From the NCBI GenBank assembly GCA_903905455.1, contig CAIVGN010000225.1:25473-89472 (forward strand): a DNA stretch of 64,000 bases. Direction: 5' to 3'. Below, piece by piece: positions 43,899 to 52,133 of this stretch. Source of the stretch: an uncultured Archangium sp. (GTDB lineage: Bacteria; Myxococcota; Myxococcia; Myxococcales; Myxococcaceae). Under the pieces are notes generated by a model, which worked only from the letters and a program-made list of their open reading frames with translations, did no database searches and was not told where the DNA came from. The position numbers were made by a program, and so were the translations under genes. The first letter of the stretch is position 1, and every line of letters starts with the position of its first letter.

Positions 43899-45214
43899 TG
43901 CAGCTCGACGCCGAAGCCGCTGTGGTCCGACACGTAGCTGGTGCCGGTGTACGGCGCGGTGAACTCGTGCGTCGTGGTGCCCACCGTCGGCCCGCCGCGC
44001 ACCAGCAGGTAGTCGATGCGCTCGGTGGGCGCGCTCGAGGGGTACGAGAAGCCCGGGTCCTGGGGGTGCGTGGAGGCCCACGCGTCGACGAAGCCCGCGC
44101 CGCCCTGCGTGAAGACCTGCACCGGGGGCGTCAGCGGCGTGGTGTTGAAGTCCCCGGCGATGAGCGCCGCCGTGCCCGGGGGCCGCGCGCTGCCCGACTG
44201 CCAGTCGCCGACGAAGGCGAGCACGGCCTGGGCCTGCTGTTCCCGGAACGCCGCGTCCTCGGGGCGGAACGAGAAGTGCGTGGAGCACGCCACCAGCATG
44301 CCCACCGGGGTGGCGAGCACCGCGAGCAGCGCGCGCCGGGGGAACTCCTGGGTGGGCAGCAGCGTGGTCGCGCTCGCGGCAATGGGCAGGGCGGTGAGCA
44401 CGCCCAGGCCCTCGGGCGTGGTGTTGTTGGCGAGGTGCGTCTGCTCGTAGAGGTGGCGCCAGGGGCGGCCGGTGCGCTGCGCGAGCTTCTGCGCCAGCAG
44501 CGCCGCGGTGTTGCCCAGCGGCGCCTCGTCGCAGACCTCCTGCACGGTGATGACGTCGACGTTCATCGCGGCCCAGCGCACGGCCAGGGCCTCGAGGCGC
44601 GCCGCCGGGTCGTCGCGCACGCACATCAGGTTCTGGGTGTCGACGCGCACGCGGCCTCCCTTCACCGCGAGGAGCCCGGCTTCCCCCGCCAACAGCGTCG
44701 GCCCCTTGACTCCCGCCAGCAGCCACTCGCCGTGGCCGGCCCAGCTCGCGCCGCGCACCCGGTAGCGGAAGGCGTACTCGAAGACCCCGGACGTGGGCGC
44801 GCCCAGCTCGGCCTTGAACTCGTCGTTGTTGCCCTTCTGGGTGTTGAAGGTCGCGGCGGTCCACGCCCAGGTCGAGGGCTCGCTGCCGGCGGCGCCGTAG
44901 CCGAGCTCGGCTTCGAGGTCGGCCATCGCGCCCAGGGCCTCGGTGCCGCCCGCGACGTAGACCTGCCCGTAGATGGTGGCGTGCTCGTTGACCGCGAGGG
45001 TGAGGTACGGCGGCCACTGGGTGTTGGCCCAGAAGTCGGACAGCGTGCGCAGCGGCAGCCCGGCGTCGACGCCCGCATCGACGGTCGCCACGGGGCCCGC
45101 GTCGGGGTGCAGCGTCACCGAGGCGTCGGGGAGCGTGGGGCCGGCATCGACGGTCGCCGGGACGGGGCCGCACGCGAACAACAGGGAGCAGGAGAGCAGG
45201 AGCGGGGCGCGCAT
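43895..45214 (-). CDS. Endonuclease/exonuclease/phosphatase-family lipoprotein
   Basis: 439 residues. Signal peptide and lipobox (LLFACG), then an Asp-Ala-Gly-rich linker (PDAGPVATVDAGVDAGL). A beta-rich segment at about 55-170 leads into an EEP domain with the expected order of motifs: TQNLMC, TVQEVCDE, a CSTHFSF histidine, AGDFNTTP, RIDYLLVRG and the final SDHSGF. These residues bind metal and water for phosphodiester or phosphomonoester cleavage, as in DNase I, sphingomyelinase or inositol phosphatases. Substrate cannot be told from sequence. Its stop overlaps the SIR2-like start by four bases. Confidence 0.85.
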   Translation of the reverse strand: MRAPLLLSCSLLFACGPVPATVDAGPTLPDASVTLHPDAGPVATVDAGVDAGLPLRTLSDFWANTQWPPYLTLAVNEHATIYGQVYVAGGTEALGAMADLEAELGYGAAGSEPSTWAWTAATFNTQKGNNDEFKAELGAPTSGVFEYAFRYRVRGASWAGHGEWLLAGVKGPTLLAGEAGLLAVKGGRVRVDTQNLMCVRDDPAARLEALAVRWAAMNVDVITVQEVCDEAPLGNTAALLAQKLAQRTGRPWRHLYEQTHLANNTTPEGLGVLTALPIAASATTLLPTQEFPRRALLAVLATPVGMLVACSTHFSFRPEDAAFREQQAQAVLAFVGDWQSGSARPPGTAALIAGDFNTTPLTPPVQVFTQGGAGFVDAWASTHPQDPGFSYPSSAPTERIDYLLVRGGPTVGTTTHEFTAPYTGTSYVSDHSGFGVELQ

Positions 45215-45283
45215 CGGTGCGGCCCTTCTACCTCGCTGCGCACAAACTGGCGCGACGCGTGGGCCACGTCACACTCCCGCCCC

Positions 45284-45619
45284 ATGAACCGACTGCGCTG
45301 GCTGCCGATGCTGATTCTCGTGGGGTGTGGAACGCCGACGCCGACGACCGATGGCGGGTCGACGCCCACGTGTGCCGGGGCAGGCGGCACCTGCGGGAGC
45401 GTCTCGACCTGCGGGAAGGGCACGGGCTACCTCACCGCGTCTTCCGACTGCGTCAACGGCAGCGTGGGGGCGGTGTGTTGCCTGCCGCTGAGCGCGTGCG
45501 CGAACGCCACAGAGTTCGACTGCTGCGCGTCGACCGCCACCTTCCGCCCGTCGTGCGTGGGTGGCCAGTTGGTGTGCGCCGAAGGCCAGGCGCGGTGTGG
45601 CGCCGACGCCGGCCCCTGA
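45284..45619 (+). CDS. Small Cys-rich lipoprotein
   Basis: 111 residues. Starts at an ATG with a short signal peptide and lipobox (MLILVGC). The mature part has about ten Cys residues (GGTCGSVSTCGKGTGYL, CCLPLSACANATEFDCC) and ends in Asp-Ala-Gly-Pro, the linker sequence used by its neighbours. No known domain. It is divergent from the EEP lipoprotein with 69 bases between starts. Confidence 0.65.
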   Translation: MNRLRWLPMLILVGCGTPTPTTDGGSTPTCAGAGGTCGSVSTCGKGTGYLTASSDCVNGSVGAVCCLPLSACANATEFDCCASTATFRPSCVGGQLVCAEGQARCGADAGP

Positions 45620-45685
45620 GTGGCTCCGATGGCACGTTCGCCACGACGCTCGCCGCCTCGCCACGTGAGCGGCCATGGAGCGGGC

Positions 45686-46668
45686 ATGCGGACCCGGTGG
45701 CTGGTGGTGGCGGTGCTGGTGGCGAGCGGAGCCTTCGCGGGTCCCGCCGTCGGCGCCGCGTTTCCCCTCACGCAGGTCACGGGCACGGGCCCCGCTGCGA
45801 AGTGGCAGGACAACCCGGTGACGGCCTTCAACGGCACCCACTTCGTCACCGTGTGGGACGACTTCCGTCACGTCGGGTCCTTCGTCTACGGCCGGCTGGT
45901 CAGCGCCGCCGGGGCGCCCGTGCCGGGCTACGGCTTTCAAGTCGTCGCTGACGGCAGCGGCGCGGACCGACCAGCGCTGGGGTGCACGACCGGCACCTGT
46001 CTCGTCGCCTGGTCGGGCACGGGTGGGGTGCTCGCCACGCGTCTCGTGGGCCGGGGCGCTGCTCGAGGTCGCGGTCGATGGCGAGCGTGACCCAGCCGTG
46101 GCGTGCGTCCCTGGCACCTGCGTCGTGGCCTGGGAGCGGTACTCGGTGAGCGCGGGGCGACTGCAGGCCAGCCGGGTGACGCGCGCCGCGGTGCTCGACG
46201 CGACGCCGCGCACGGTGGTGAACCCCGCGAACCTGGGGCTGTCTCCCTTCGCCTGCGCCCTGGGCCCGGACTTCCTGGTGGGCGCGCACGTCTCCAACGG
46301 CCCGGCGATGGACGTGCGCGCCTCGGTCTGGTCGTCGACCTCGGCAGTTCCCGGGGCGCCAGCCTCTTCTACGTCGCCTGGTCCGACTTCCGCACGGGGG
46401 CGACGAGCGCCGACGTCCGGGGCTCACGCCTGCAGCCCTCGGGTGCGGTGCTCGATGCGCGTGCCGCTCGTCGGCGCCATCGCCAACCCCTCGGGCACGC
46501 TCATCACCAGCGTCGACTTCGCGGGCTTCTCGCCGTGGCCGGTGGTGCATGACGGCGCAGGGTTCTCGCGCGTGGCCCCGGTGGGGCGGCGCGGGCGTAC
46601 GTGGTGCCCTTCTCTCTCGATGGTGGTGTCGGCGGGGCGAACTCCGCTCGCGCTGATCTCCCGCTCGT
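45686..46668 (+). pseudogene. Decayed secreted repeat protein, several frameshifts
   Basis: The ATG at 45686 opens a signal peptide (WLVVAVLVASGAFA) and repeats such as NGTHFVTVWDDFRH and TCLVAWSGTGGV. Similar repeats continue, but the sense frame changes near 46045, 46345, 46455 and 46595: CVVAWERYSVSAGRL, then FYVAWSDFRTGATSADVRG, then VHDGAGFSRVAPVG, then YVVPFSLDGG. No complete frame joins them and no stop is reached before the convergent glycosyltransferase ends at 46669. The intact ancestor would be a repeat protein of 330 residues or more. Read as a decaying gene, though a run of assembly errors cannot be ruled out. Confidence 0.65.
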
Positions 46669-48429
46669 TCAGGGCACGACGACCGGCTCGAGCGTGGGCT
46701 GGAGCGCGTCGTTCCACTCGAGCCGCAGCAGGGGCCGTCCGGGGAACGCCGCGGCCAGCTCCTGCTCCCGGCCCTCGTCGCGCGCCCAGATGACGCGCTC
46801 GGTGCGCAGCGGGGACAGCGGCGGCGGCATGAACACCCAGCTGTTGAGCGGTTCGCCCTGCATCGAGCGCCAGAGCACGATGATGGGCCGCCCCACGCGC
46901 GAGGCCTCGCGGTCGGCCAGCTCGAGCGGCGCGAGAATGCCGTTCGCCAGGGCGTGGAGCCGCCGGGCCTCCACGGCCCAGAAGGTAGGGACGGAGACGA
47001 GCCCCGCGGCCAGCACCAGGGCCAGCACCCGCAGGCCCCCGAGGCGTCTGCCCAGCCAGCGCGCCGAGGCCGCCGCGGCGATGCCCAGCAGGGGCAAGAG
47101 CGCCAGGTGGTAGACGCTCCCGAAGTCGTGCACCGACGGGAAGAGGAACAGGCCGTAGCCGCAGAGCATCAGCCCCGCGTACAGCCACACCGCGCGCATC
47201 GGCCGCCGCAGGGTGGGAACGGCGAGCGCGAGGCCCACCGCGACCGGCCCCAGGAGGTTGCCCGCGAACCACTGGCCCACGCGCGCCAGGGCCACCACGG
47301 TCTTGAGCAGCGCGGTGCCCGGGGTCTGCTCGAAGTTCCACGCGCCGCGGCCGAAGCCGAAGAGGTGCGCCCCCGGCCAGTCGCGCTCGAGCCACAGGGA
47401 ATAGGCCGGCTTGAGCCACTGCCCGGTCGAGCGGAAGTTCACGTAGAGCTGGGGTGACACGAGGAGCAGGGCTCCCGCGCCGCCGGCCACCGCCGCGATC
47501 CACCGCGCCCGGCGCGCGCCCCGCTCGGCGCGCAGCAGCAGCGGGAGCCACAGCCCGGAGATCCACACCACCAGCAGCACGCCGTCGAGCGAGCGGATGA
47601 GGAACACCAGCGCGGTGCTGCCGCCGGCCAGCAGCGCCGACCGCAGGCCCCCCCGGCGCGCGAAGTCGAGGGCGAAGAGCAGCGCGCTCGCGGTGCAGGC
47701 CGCCGTGGGGACGCCGTTGTGCCGGCTCGCCGAAGCGAAGGCCAACCACGGAGAACTCGCCACCAGCGCCGTCGCAAGGCGCGTCACCCACGCGTCTCCG
47801 TGGAGTTGCTCGGCGAGGTGCCAGGTGAGCACCACCAGCGCCGCCACCGAGAGCTCCTGCGTGAGGTCGCGCGCGCCCACCAGCGAGCCGAACGCCAGGA
47901 GCAGCGGCTGGCCGATGGTGAACAACCCCGCCAGGCCCTCCCCGGTCCAGCTGTGGGTGATGAACTGGTACTGGAAGACCTGGTCGACGGGGGGCAGCGG
48001 GCCCAGCACGCTCCCGTTGAGGAGCACCTGCGCCTGGTACCAATAGAGCCGCTCGTCGTCGGTGAAGTCAGCGCCGCGGGTGACGAAGTGCCTCACCAGG
48101 AACGAGCTGGTGACGCCCACCAGCACCAGCCCGCCGAGCACGGTGGCCGGACGCAACGCGCGGGCCCAGGCCGCGAGCCGGGTCAACAGGCCGGGCGCCA
48201 GCACCTCCAGGGCACCCGAGAGCAGCAGCGTCGCGGGCACCGCGAGCAGCGCCAGGGCGGCCAGGAACACCACCTCGCCGAGGGCCGGGCGGGCTCCGAA
48301 GTGGTAGTTGAGCATCGACTGCGTGAGCTCGAGCGCGTCGACGAGCTCCAGCAGTCCGAAGACCAGCAGCAAGGCCACCGAGAGCTTCAGCACCGCCCAC
48401 ACCGGCTGGTTCTGCACGACCTTTGTCAC
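46669..48429 (-). CDS. GT-C-type membrane glycosyltransferase (ArnT/PMT-like)
   Basis: 586 residues from a GTG. About ten or eleven transmembrane helices. The first large external loop carries FTDDERLYWYQAQVLL with adjacent acidic residues, the catalytic signature of dolichyl/undecaprenyl-phosphate-sugar transferases of the GT39/GT83 type. The last 80 residues form a small soluble domain. It likely moves a sugar from a lipid carrier onto lipid A, a protein or an exopolysaccharide in the periplasm. It is transcribed singly and converges on the decayed gene. Confidence 0.82.
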   Translation of the reverse strand: MTKVVQNQPVWAVLKLSVALLLVFGLLELVDALELTQSMLNYHFGARPALGEVVFLAALALLAVPATLLLSGALEVLAPGLLTRLAAWARALRPATVLGGLVLVGVTSSFLVRHFVTRGADFTDDERLYWYQAQVLLNGSVLGPLPPVDQVFQYQFITHSWTGEGLAGLFTIGQPLLLAFGSLVGARDLTQELSVAALVVLTWHLAEQLHGDAWVTRLATALVASSPWLAFASASRHNGVPTAACTASALLFALDFARRGGLRSALLAGGSTALVFLIRSLDGVLLVVWISGLWLPLLLRAERGARRARWIAAVAGGAGALLLVSPQLYVNFRSTGQWLKPAYSLWLERDWPGAHLFGFGRGAWNFEQTPGTALLKTVVALARVGQWFAGNLLGPVAVGLALAVPTLRRPMRAVWLYAGLMLCGYGLFLFPSVHDFGSVYHLALLPLLGIAAAASARWLGRRLGGLRVLALVLAAGLVSVPTFWAVEARRLHALANGILAPLELADREASRVGRPIIVLWRSMQGEPLNSWVFMPPPLSPLRTERVIWARDEGREQELAAAFPGRPLLRLEWNDALQPTLEPVVVP

Positions 48430-48481
48430 GCGGCGGCGAGGCGACCAGAGAACGCCACCTCAGACCAGTGAAAGCGTGCCC

Positions 48482-49006
48482 TCACCCCTCGTCGGGGGGC
48501 GCCGCCGGCTTCGGCGCGGGCTTCGCGTCGGGGTGGGCGATCATGTCGATGACCACCGTGCTGGCGAGCACCAGCACGTCGTCTTCGCCGGGGGCGATCT
48601 CCACGCCGTAGGTATCGAGCAGCGAGAACCACTGCTTGCTGACCTGGGCCACCACGCGGTCCCCGCGGCGGAAGGTGTACTCGTGGTCCAGCAGGCTGCC
48701 GGTGGCCTCGAGGTCGTCGGGCCCGGGCACGTCGACGGTGAAGCCGAGGCGGAAGAGGTTGATGAAGTCCTTCTTCACCACCGCGGCCACCTCGCCTTCG
48801 CGGAGGATCTCGAACGAGGGCGTGAGGGAGATCAGCTTCTCGCGAATGAAGGCGACCTCCTTCTTCTTCGCGTCGAGGAACGCCAGCTTCTGGCGCAGCA
48901 GGGTGAAGGCCTTGCCGTCGACGTAGAAGAGCTCCTCGCCGTCTTCGTTCTTGATGGCGAAGTCGTCGCCCAGGCAGAACAGCCGCTGCTTCACGAGGTA
49001 TTTCAT
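48482..49006 (-). CDS. LURP-one-related / scramblase-like protein
   Basis: 174 residues from the ATG at 49004-49006 (an upstream start at 49015 is possible). The N-terminus MKYLVKQRLFCLGDDFAIKN and the following FYVDGKAF, FIREKLISLTPSFEIL and TFRRGDRVVAQVSKQW segments match the LURP-one/phospholipid-scramblase-like beta-barrel family. Members are cytoplasmic, and some bind lipids; no enzyme activity is proven in bacteria. The acidic/Pro C-terminal tail is disordered. A fragment of a related protein lies at 34469. Confidence 0.8.
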   Translation of the reverse strand: MKYLVKQRLFCLGDDFAIKNEDGEELFYVDGKAFTLLRQKLAFLDAKKKEVAFIREKLISLTPSFEILREGEVAAVVKKDFINLFRLGFTVDVPGPDDLEATGSLLDHEYTFRRGDRVVAQVSKQWFSLLDTYGVEIAPGEDDVLVLASTVVIDMIAHPDAKPAPKPAAPPDEG

Positions 49007-49016
49007 GGGCGCCACC

Positions 49017-49760
49017 TTAGCGGACCGGCTCGTCTCCCGGGCGCGGCGTGGGCTCGCGCACCAGCCGCAGGAACGCCTTGAGCCCCGAGATGACCTCCCG
49101 GTTGTCGGTGAGACGATCGAGCGCCTCGTCGAACTTCCGCGCCACGCCCTCGAGGCGCCGGTGGGCCTCGGTCGCCCGCGCCATGGACGCGCCCTCGAGC
49201 GTGGTGAGCTGCCCGGTCAGCGACGCCTGGTCCTCGCGCAGGCGCTCGAGCTCCCGCTGGTGCGCCTCCACGTCGGCGATGAGCTTCACCACGTCTTCGC
49301 GCGGGTACTTCGTCTCGTGGAGCACGTCGCCCAGCTGGCGGCGCACCGCGCGGTAGTACTCCACGGCCGGACGGAAGAGCGTGCTCAGCAGGAACAGCGC
49401 GGCGAAGGTCGAGCCCAGGGGCTCCTGCGAGAGCCACGAGCCCAGGGCCAGCAACGCCGCCGACGCGAGGTGCAGGCCCACCGACACCCGCCACATGCGC
49501 CGCGCCACCTGCACCGCCGCAGCCTCCTGCGCGGGCGACACCACGATGCCCCGCGCCCGGGACCGCTGCAGCTCGCTCGTCAGGTGCCGCGCCTGGAAAT
49601 ACAGGTTCCAGGGCAACACCACGATGACCACCAACCACGCGAGGCAGGCGATGGCCGCGGCCACCGTCGCCAGCAGCGCGAGCGGCACGTGCAACACCAG
49701 CACCCCGAGCAGCGCCCCCGACAGCAGGGCCCCACCGACGAACGCGAAGAGGTTTCTCAT
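49017..49760 (-). CDS. Hypothetical protein with four transmembrane helices and a coiled-coil tail
   Basis: 247 residues. Hydrophobic segments at about 3-22, 26-50, 95-112 and 115-135 predict a membrane protein with both ends inside. Residues about 150-225 (ADVEAHQRELERLREDQASL and onward) are strongly coiled coil and end in a short tail. No family recognised. The LURP-one-like gene begins ten bases beyond its stop on the same strand, so they are probably co-transcribed. Confidence 0.7.
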   Translation of the reverse strand: MRNLFAFVGGALLSGALLGVLVLHVPLALLATVAAAIACLAWLVVIVVLPWNLYFQARHLTSELQRSRARGIVVSPAQEAAAVQVARRMWRVSVGLHLASAALLALGSWLSQEPLGSTFAALFLLSTLFRPAVEYYRAVRRQLGDVLHETKYPREDVVKLIADVEAHQRELERLREDQASLTGQLTTLEGASMARATEAHRRLEGVARKFDEALDRLTDNREVISGLKAFLRLVREPTPRPGDEPVR

Positions 49761-49839
49761 GCGCGGGACTTCACCGCGCCGCCCCGCTCACCGGGTGAAC
49801 CGAGCGGTCACGGCATCGACTCCGCGCCGTGTACGAGGC

Positions 49840-50484
49840 TCAGGGCACCGGGGCGAGCGTGGGGCCGGCGAAGACGCGACGGGCCTGGGTGCGCAGCTCG
49901 GCGGCGACCTCCTTGCTGACGCCGTCGAAGCGGATGACGTCGTCACCCTGGCGCAGGATCTCCAGGCCCTTGACGAACAGCGGGCACGAGGGGCGCTCGA
50001 AGCCCGTGGCCCGCGCCCACGCGAGGTGGCAGCTCAAGCGGCGGTGCACGTCGGCCACGTCGACGCCCGGCTTCATCACCAGCGCGAAGCCGGCGTCGGT
50101 GTGCTGCACCCGGGTGACCGACGAGGCCAGCAGCGGGCACGCGGCGCGCTGGGCGGGGGGGATGTCGCGACACGCGGCGTCTTCGAAGACCTCGAGCTTG
50201 TGGGCGGCCTCGAGATGCGTCGCGGCCGCGCGCAGCTCGGCGTCGGCCGTCGTGAGGTGCCCCTGGGTGGGGTTGTACGAGAACTCGGGCGCCATGCCCT
50301 CGATGCGCATCGCCGGACCCGACGCCGGGCGCAGCTCGGTGGGGTCGAACTGGGCCCGCTCCTTCTGCGCGCGGGCCGCGTGCACCTGCGCCTCGTTTTC
50401 GTTCTCGGCGACGGTCATGGTGTTCGCGCGGGGGGCCGCACAGGCCGTGAGGAACATCGTCAGCAGGGCGAGTGAAGTACGCAT
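49840..50484 (-). CDS. Lipoprotein of unknown function
   Basis: 214 residues from the ATG at 50482-50484, with a lipobox (MFLTACAAP). The mature part is helical and polar near the front (ENENEAQVHAARAQKERAQF) and carries three to four Cys residues further on (DAACRDIPPAQRAACPLL, RRLSCHLAWARA). The layout suggests a periplasmic lipoprotein with disulfides. No domain recognised. It is divergent from the gene at 50612. Confidence 0.65.
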   Translation of the reverse strand: MRTSLALLTMFLTACAAPRANTMTVAENENEAQVHAARAQKERAQFDPTELRPASGPAMRIEGMAPEFSYNPTQGHLTTADAELRAAATHLEAAHKLEVFEDAACRDIPPAQRAACPLLASSVTRVQHTDAGFALVMKPGVDVADVHRRLSCHLAWARATGFERPSCPLFVKGLEILRQGDDVIRFDGVSKEVAAELRTQARRVFAGPTLAPVP

Positions 50485-50611
50485 GCCAGGCAGGTGTGCA
50501 GCGCCCGTGCCGCCAGGCTTCCCCGCGAGGCCCCTCCCGACTCCATCGAATTGACCGGTCAAACGAGCGGTTGGGTGGTCCAGGTGCGCGCCGGAATGCG
50601 ATGGTGCCCGC

Positions 50612-51553
50612 ATGACACGCGCACTCTTCGTCTCCGTGGTGGTGCTGTCGGCCTGCTCCGGCCAGATCGCACCGCTCGATGATGCGGGCCCCGTCTCGGG
50701 GGCCGATGCCGGTGTCCAGGTCGACGCGGGCGCAGGTGATGCGGGCGCGACCGATGCGGGTGTGGCAGCGCTCGACGCCGGGCCTGTCGCCTGCCCGTCG
50801 ACCGCTGCGTTGTGCGAGAGCTTCGAGGACGGCCTCGACCTCACCCGCTGGTCGATCAACGGAGACGCCGCGACCTTCGTCATCGACGGCACCACGCCCA
50901 CGCCCTCGGGGCAGAAGTCATTGCACGTGATGTACGGCCTGCCGCGGGGCCACGCCGGCCAGCAGTCCATCGAGCTCAAGGGCCGCGTCGCCGCGCCGGA
51001 CGACCGCATGTACCTGCGCACGTACATGCGCTTCGGCGACCTCTCGCTGCCCGGCCCGCACCCGTTCTTCATCGACGTCTCGGACAGCACCGGCCGCGAG
51101 CTGGGCTTCGGCTCCATCATCAACGACTTCGCCTTCATGGCCTACGCGCCGCAGGGCCTCGACGACTCGCGCACCTGGTACGAGGGCGACGGCTTCTGGC
51201 ACCCCGGCGTCGAAAACGGCGACGCCACGCCGAACACCGAGAACACGCTGACCGCGCAGACCTGGGTGTGCGTGGAGTTGATGTACTTCGGTGACCACCA
51301 GGCGCCCGGCGACACCCAGCACCCCGGCGAAGAGGTGAAGGTGTGGCTCAACGGCACCGAGATTCCCCAGATGAGCGTCACCGACGCGATCTGGGCCAGC
51401 GACCTCGGCCACGCGCCGCCCGAGCACTGGTCGCCGGTCTACAGCGAGGCGACGTGGCGCTTCGGCGTCGAGAGCTTCGGGCCCGAGAACGTGAACCTCG
51501 ACCTGTGGTTCGACGGCATCGTGTTCTCGACCCAGCGCGTGGGCTGCCTGTAG
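50612..51553 (+). CDS. Secreted lipoprotein with carbohydrate-binding-like beta domain
   Basis: 313 residues. Lipobox (VVLSAC), then a long Asp-Ala-Gly linker of about 40 residues. The main domain begins CESFEDGLDLTRWS and includes MYLRTYMRFGDLSLPG and a DLWFDGIVFS end, a pattern of concanavalin-like beta-sandwiches seen in polysaccharide lyases and carbohydrate-binding proteins of predatory and cellulose-degrading bacteria. Catalytic residues cannot be assigned. Alone on this strand. Confidence 0.7.
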   Translation: MTRALFVSVVVLSACSGQIAPLDDAGPVSGADAGVQVDAGAGDAGATDAGVAALDAGPVACPSTAALCESFEDGLDLTRWSINGDAATFVIDGTTPTPSGQKSLHVMYGLPRGHAGQQSIELKGRVAAPDDRMYLRTYMRFGDLSLPGPHPFFIDVSDSTGRELGFGSIINDFAFMAYAPQGLDDSRTWYEGDGFWHPGVENGDATPNTENTLTAQTWVCVELMYFGDHQAPGDTQHPGEEVKVWLNGTEIPQMSVTDAIWASDLGHAPPEHWSPVYSEATWRFGVESFGPENVNLDLWFDGIVFSTQRVGCL

Positions 51554-51561
51554 CCCATCGA

Positions 51562-51822
51562 TCAGCCGCGCTGGAGTCGTTCGAGGACCAGGGCCAGCTC
51601 GCGCGCGACGCGTTGATCCTTGGGGCGCCCGAGCGTTCGCTTCGAGGTGATCAGGTCCTCGAGCCCCACCACGTTGACCTGGAAGTCAGGAAGGGTCAGC
51701 GACCCGTGGGCGATGGCCGCCATGCCACCGACGAGAACGAACTCGACCTTCTCAGTCACCAGCCGACGCAACAGCGCGAGGGTCGAAGCCACGGTGTTCC
51801 GTTCCTGCCTTGCGGAGCGCAC
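51562..51822 (-). pseudogene. Nucleotidyltransferase remnant with an internal deletion
   Basis: 86 residues. Residues 17-45 (LLRRLVTEKVEFVLVGGMAA, then IAHGS) match the N-terminal part of AbiEii/MNT-like nucleotidyltransferases, and the final NVVGLEDLITSKRTLGRPKD matches their C-terminal part. The central portion, where the catalytic Gly-Ser plus Asp-x-Asp pair continues, is missing; the join occurs after LTLPDFQV. Intact relatives are about twice as long. The start lies about 70 bases inside the upstream gene (an internal GTG would reduce the overlap). Probably an inactive survivor of a two-gene module. Confidence 0.6.
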
Positions 51823-51946
51823 GGACGAGCTCGAGGGCCGCCTCGTGCCGTTCGATGCGCTGCGCTGGGGTGAGCGTCAGCAAGTACTCGAGCAGATCGA
51901 CATCGATGTCGTCATCGTCGGTCGTCGTGTGAGATGGCTGCTGCAC
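51752..51946 (-). CDS. Small acidic partner protein of the nucleotidyltransferase
   Basis: 64 residues. DDDDIDVDLLEYLLTLTPAQ with RIERHEAALELVRALRKAG is a recurring N-terminal partner encoded immediately upstream of, and overlapping, nucleotidyltransferase genes in myxobacteria. It is short, helical and acidic at its start. No function is proven; it could be the partner of a toxin-antitoxin-like pair. It is intact although its partner is not. Confidence 0.55.
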   Translation of the reverse strand: MQQPSHTTTDDDDIDVDLLEYLLTLTPAQRIERHEAALELVRALRKAGTEHRGFDPRAVASAGD

Positions 51947-52133
51947 GGGCCCACCTGCTCACCTTCGAAGCCCGCGTGCGCCGTTCGAGGTTGCCTCCGC
52001 TGCTCGCCAGCTGGTTCCCCGCGCGTTCGGCGCTGCGGGTGCCGACGCACGAGGCGCTCTCCTACCGGGCGTGAGCGACGAGCCGACTCCGCAACCACGG
52101 GTGGGCCCGGAGCCGTGCCATGCTGCCGGGGTG

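Noticed and set aside
51562..51946. Intact toxin-antitoxin system
   Set aside because: The nucleotidyltransferase lacks its central catalytic part, so only a degenerate pair is reported.
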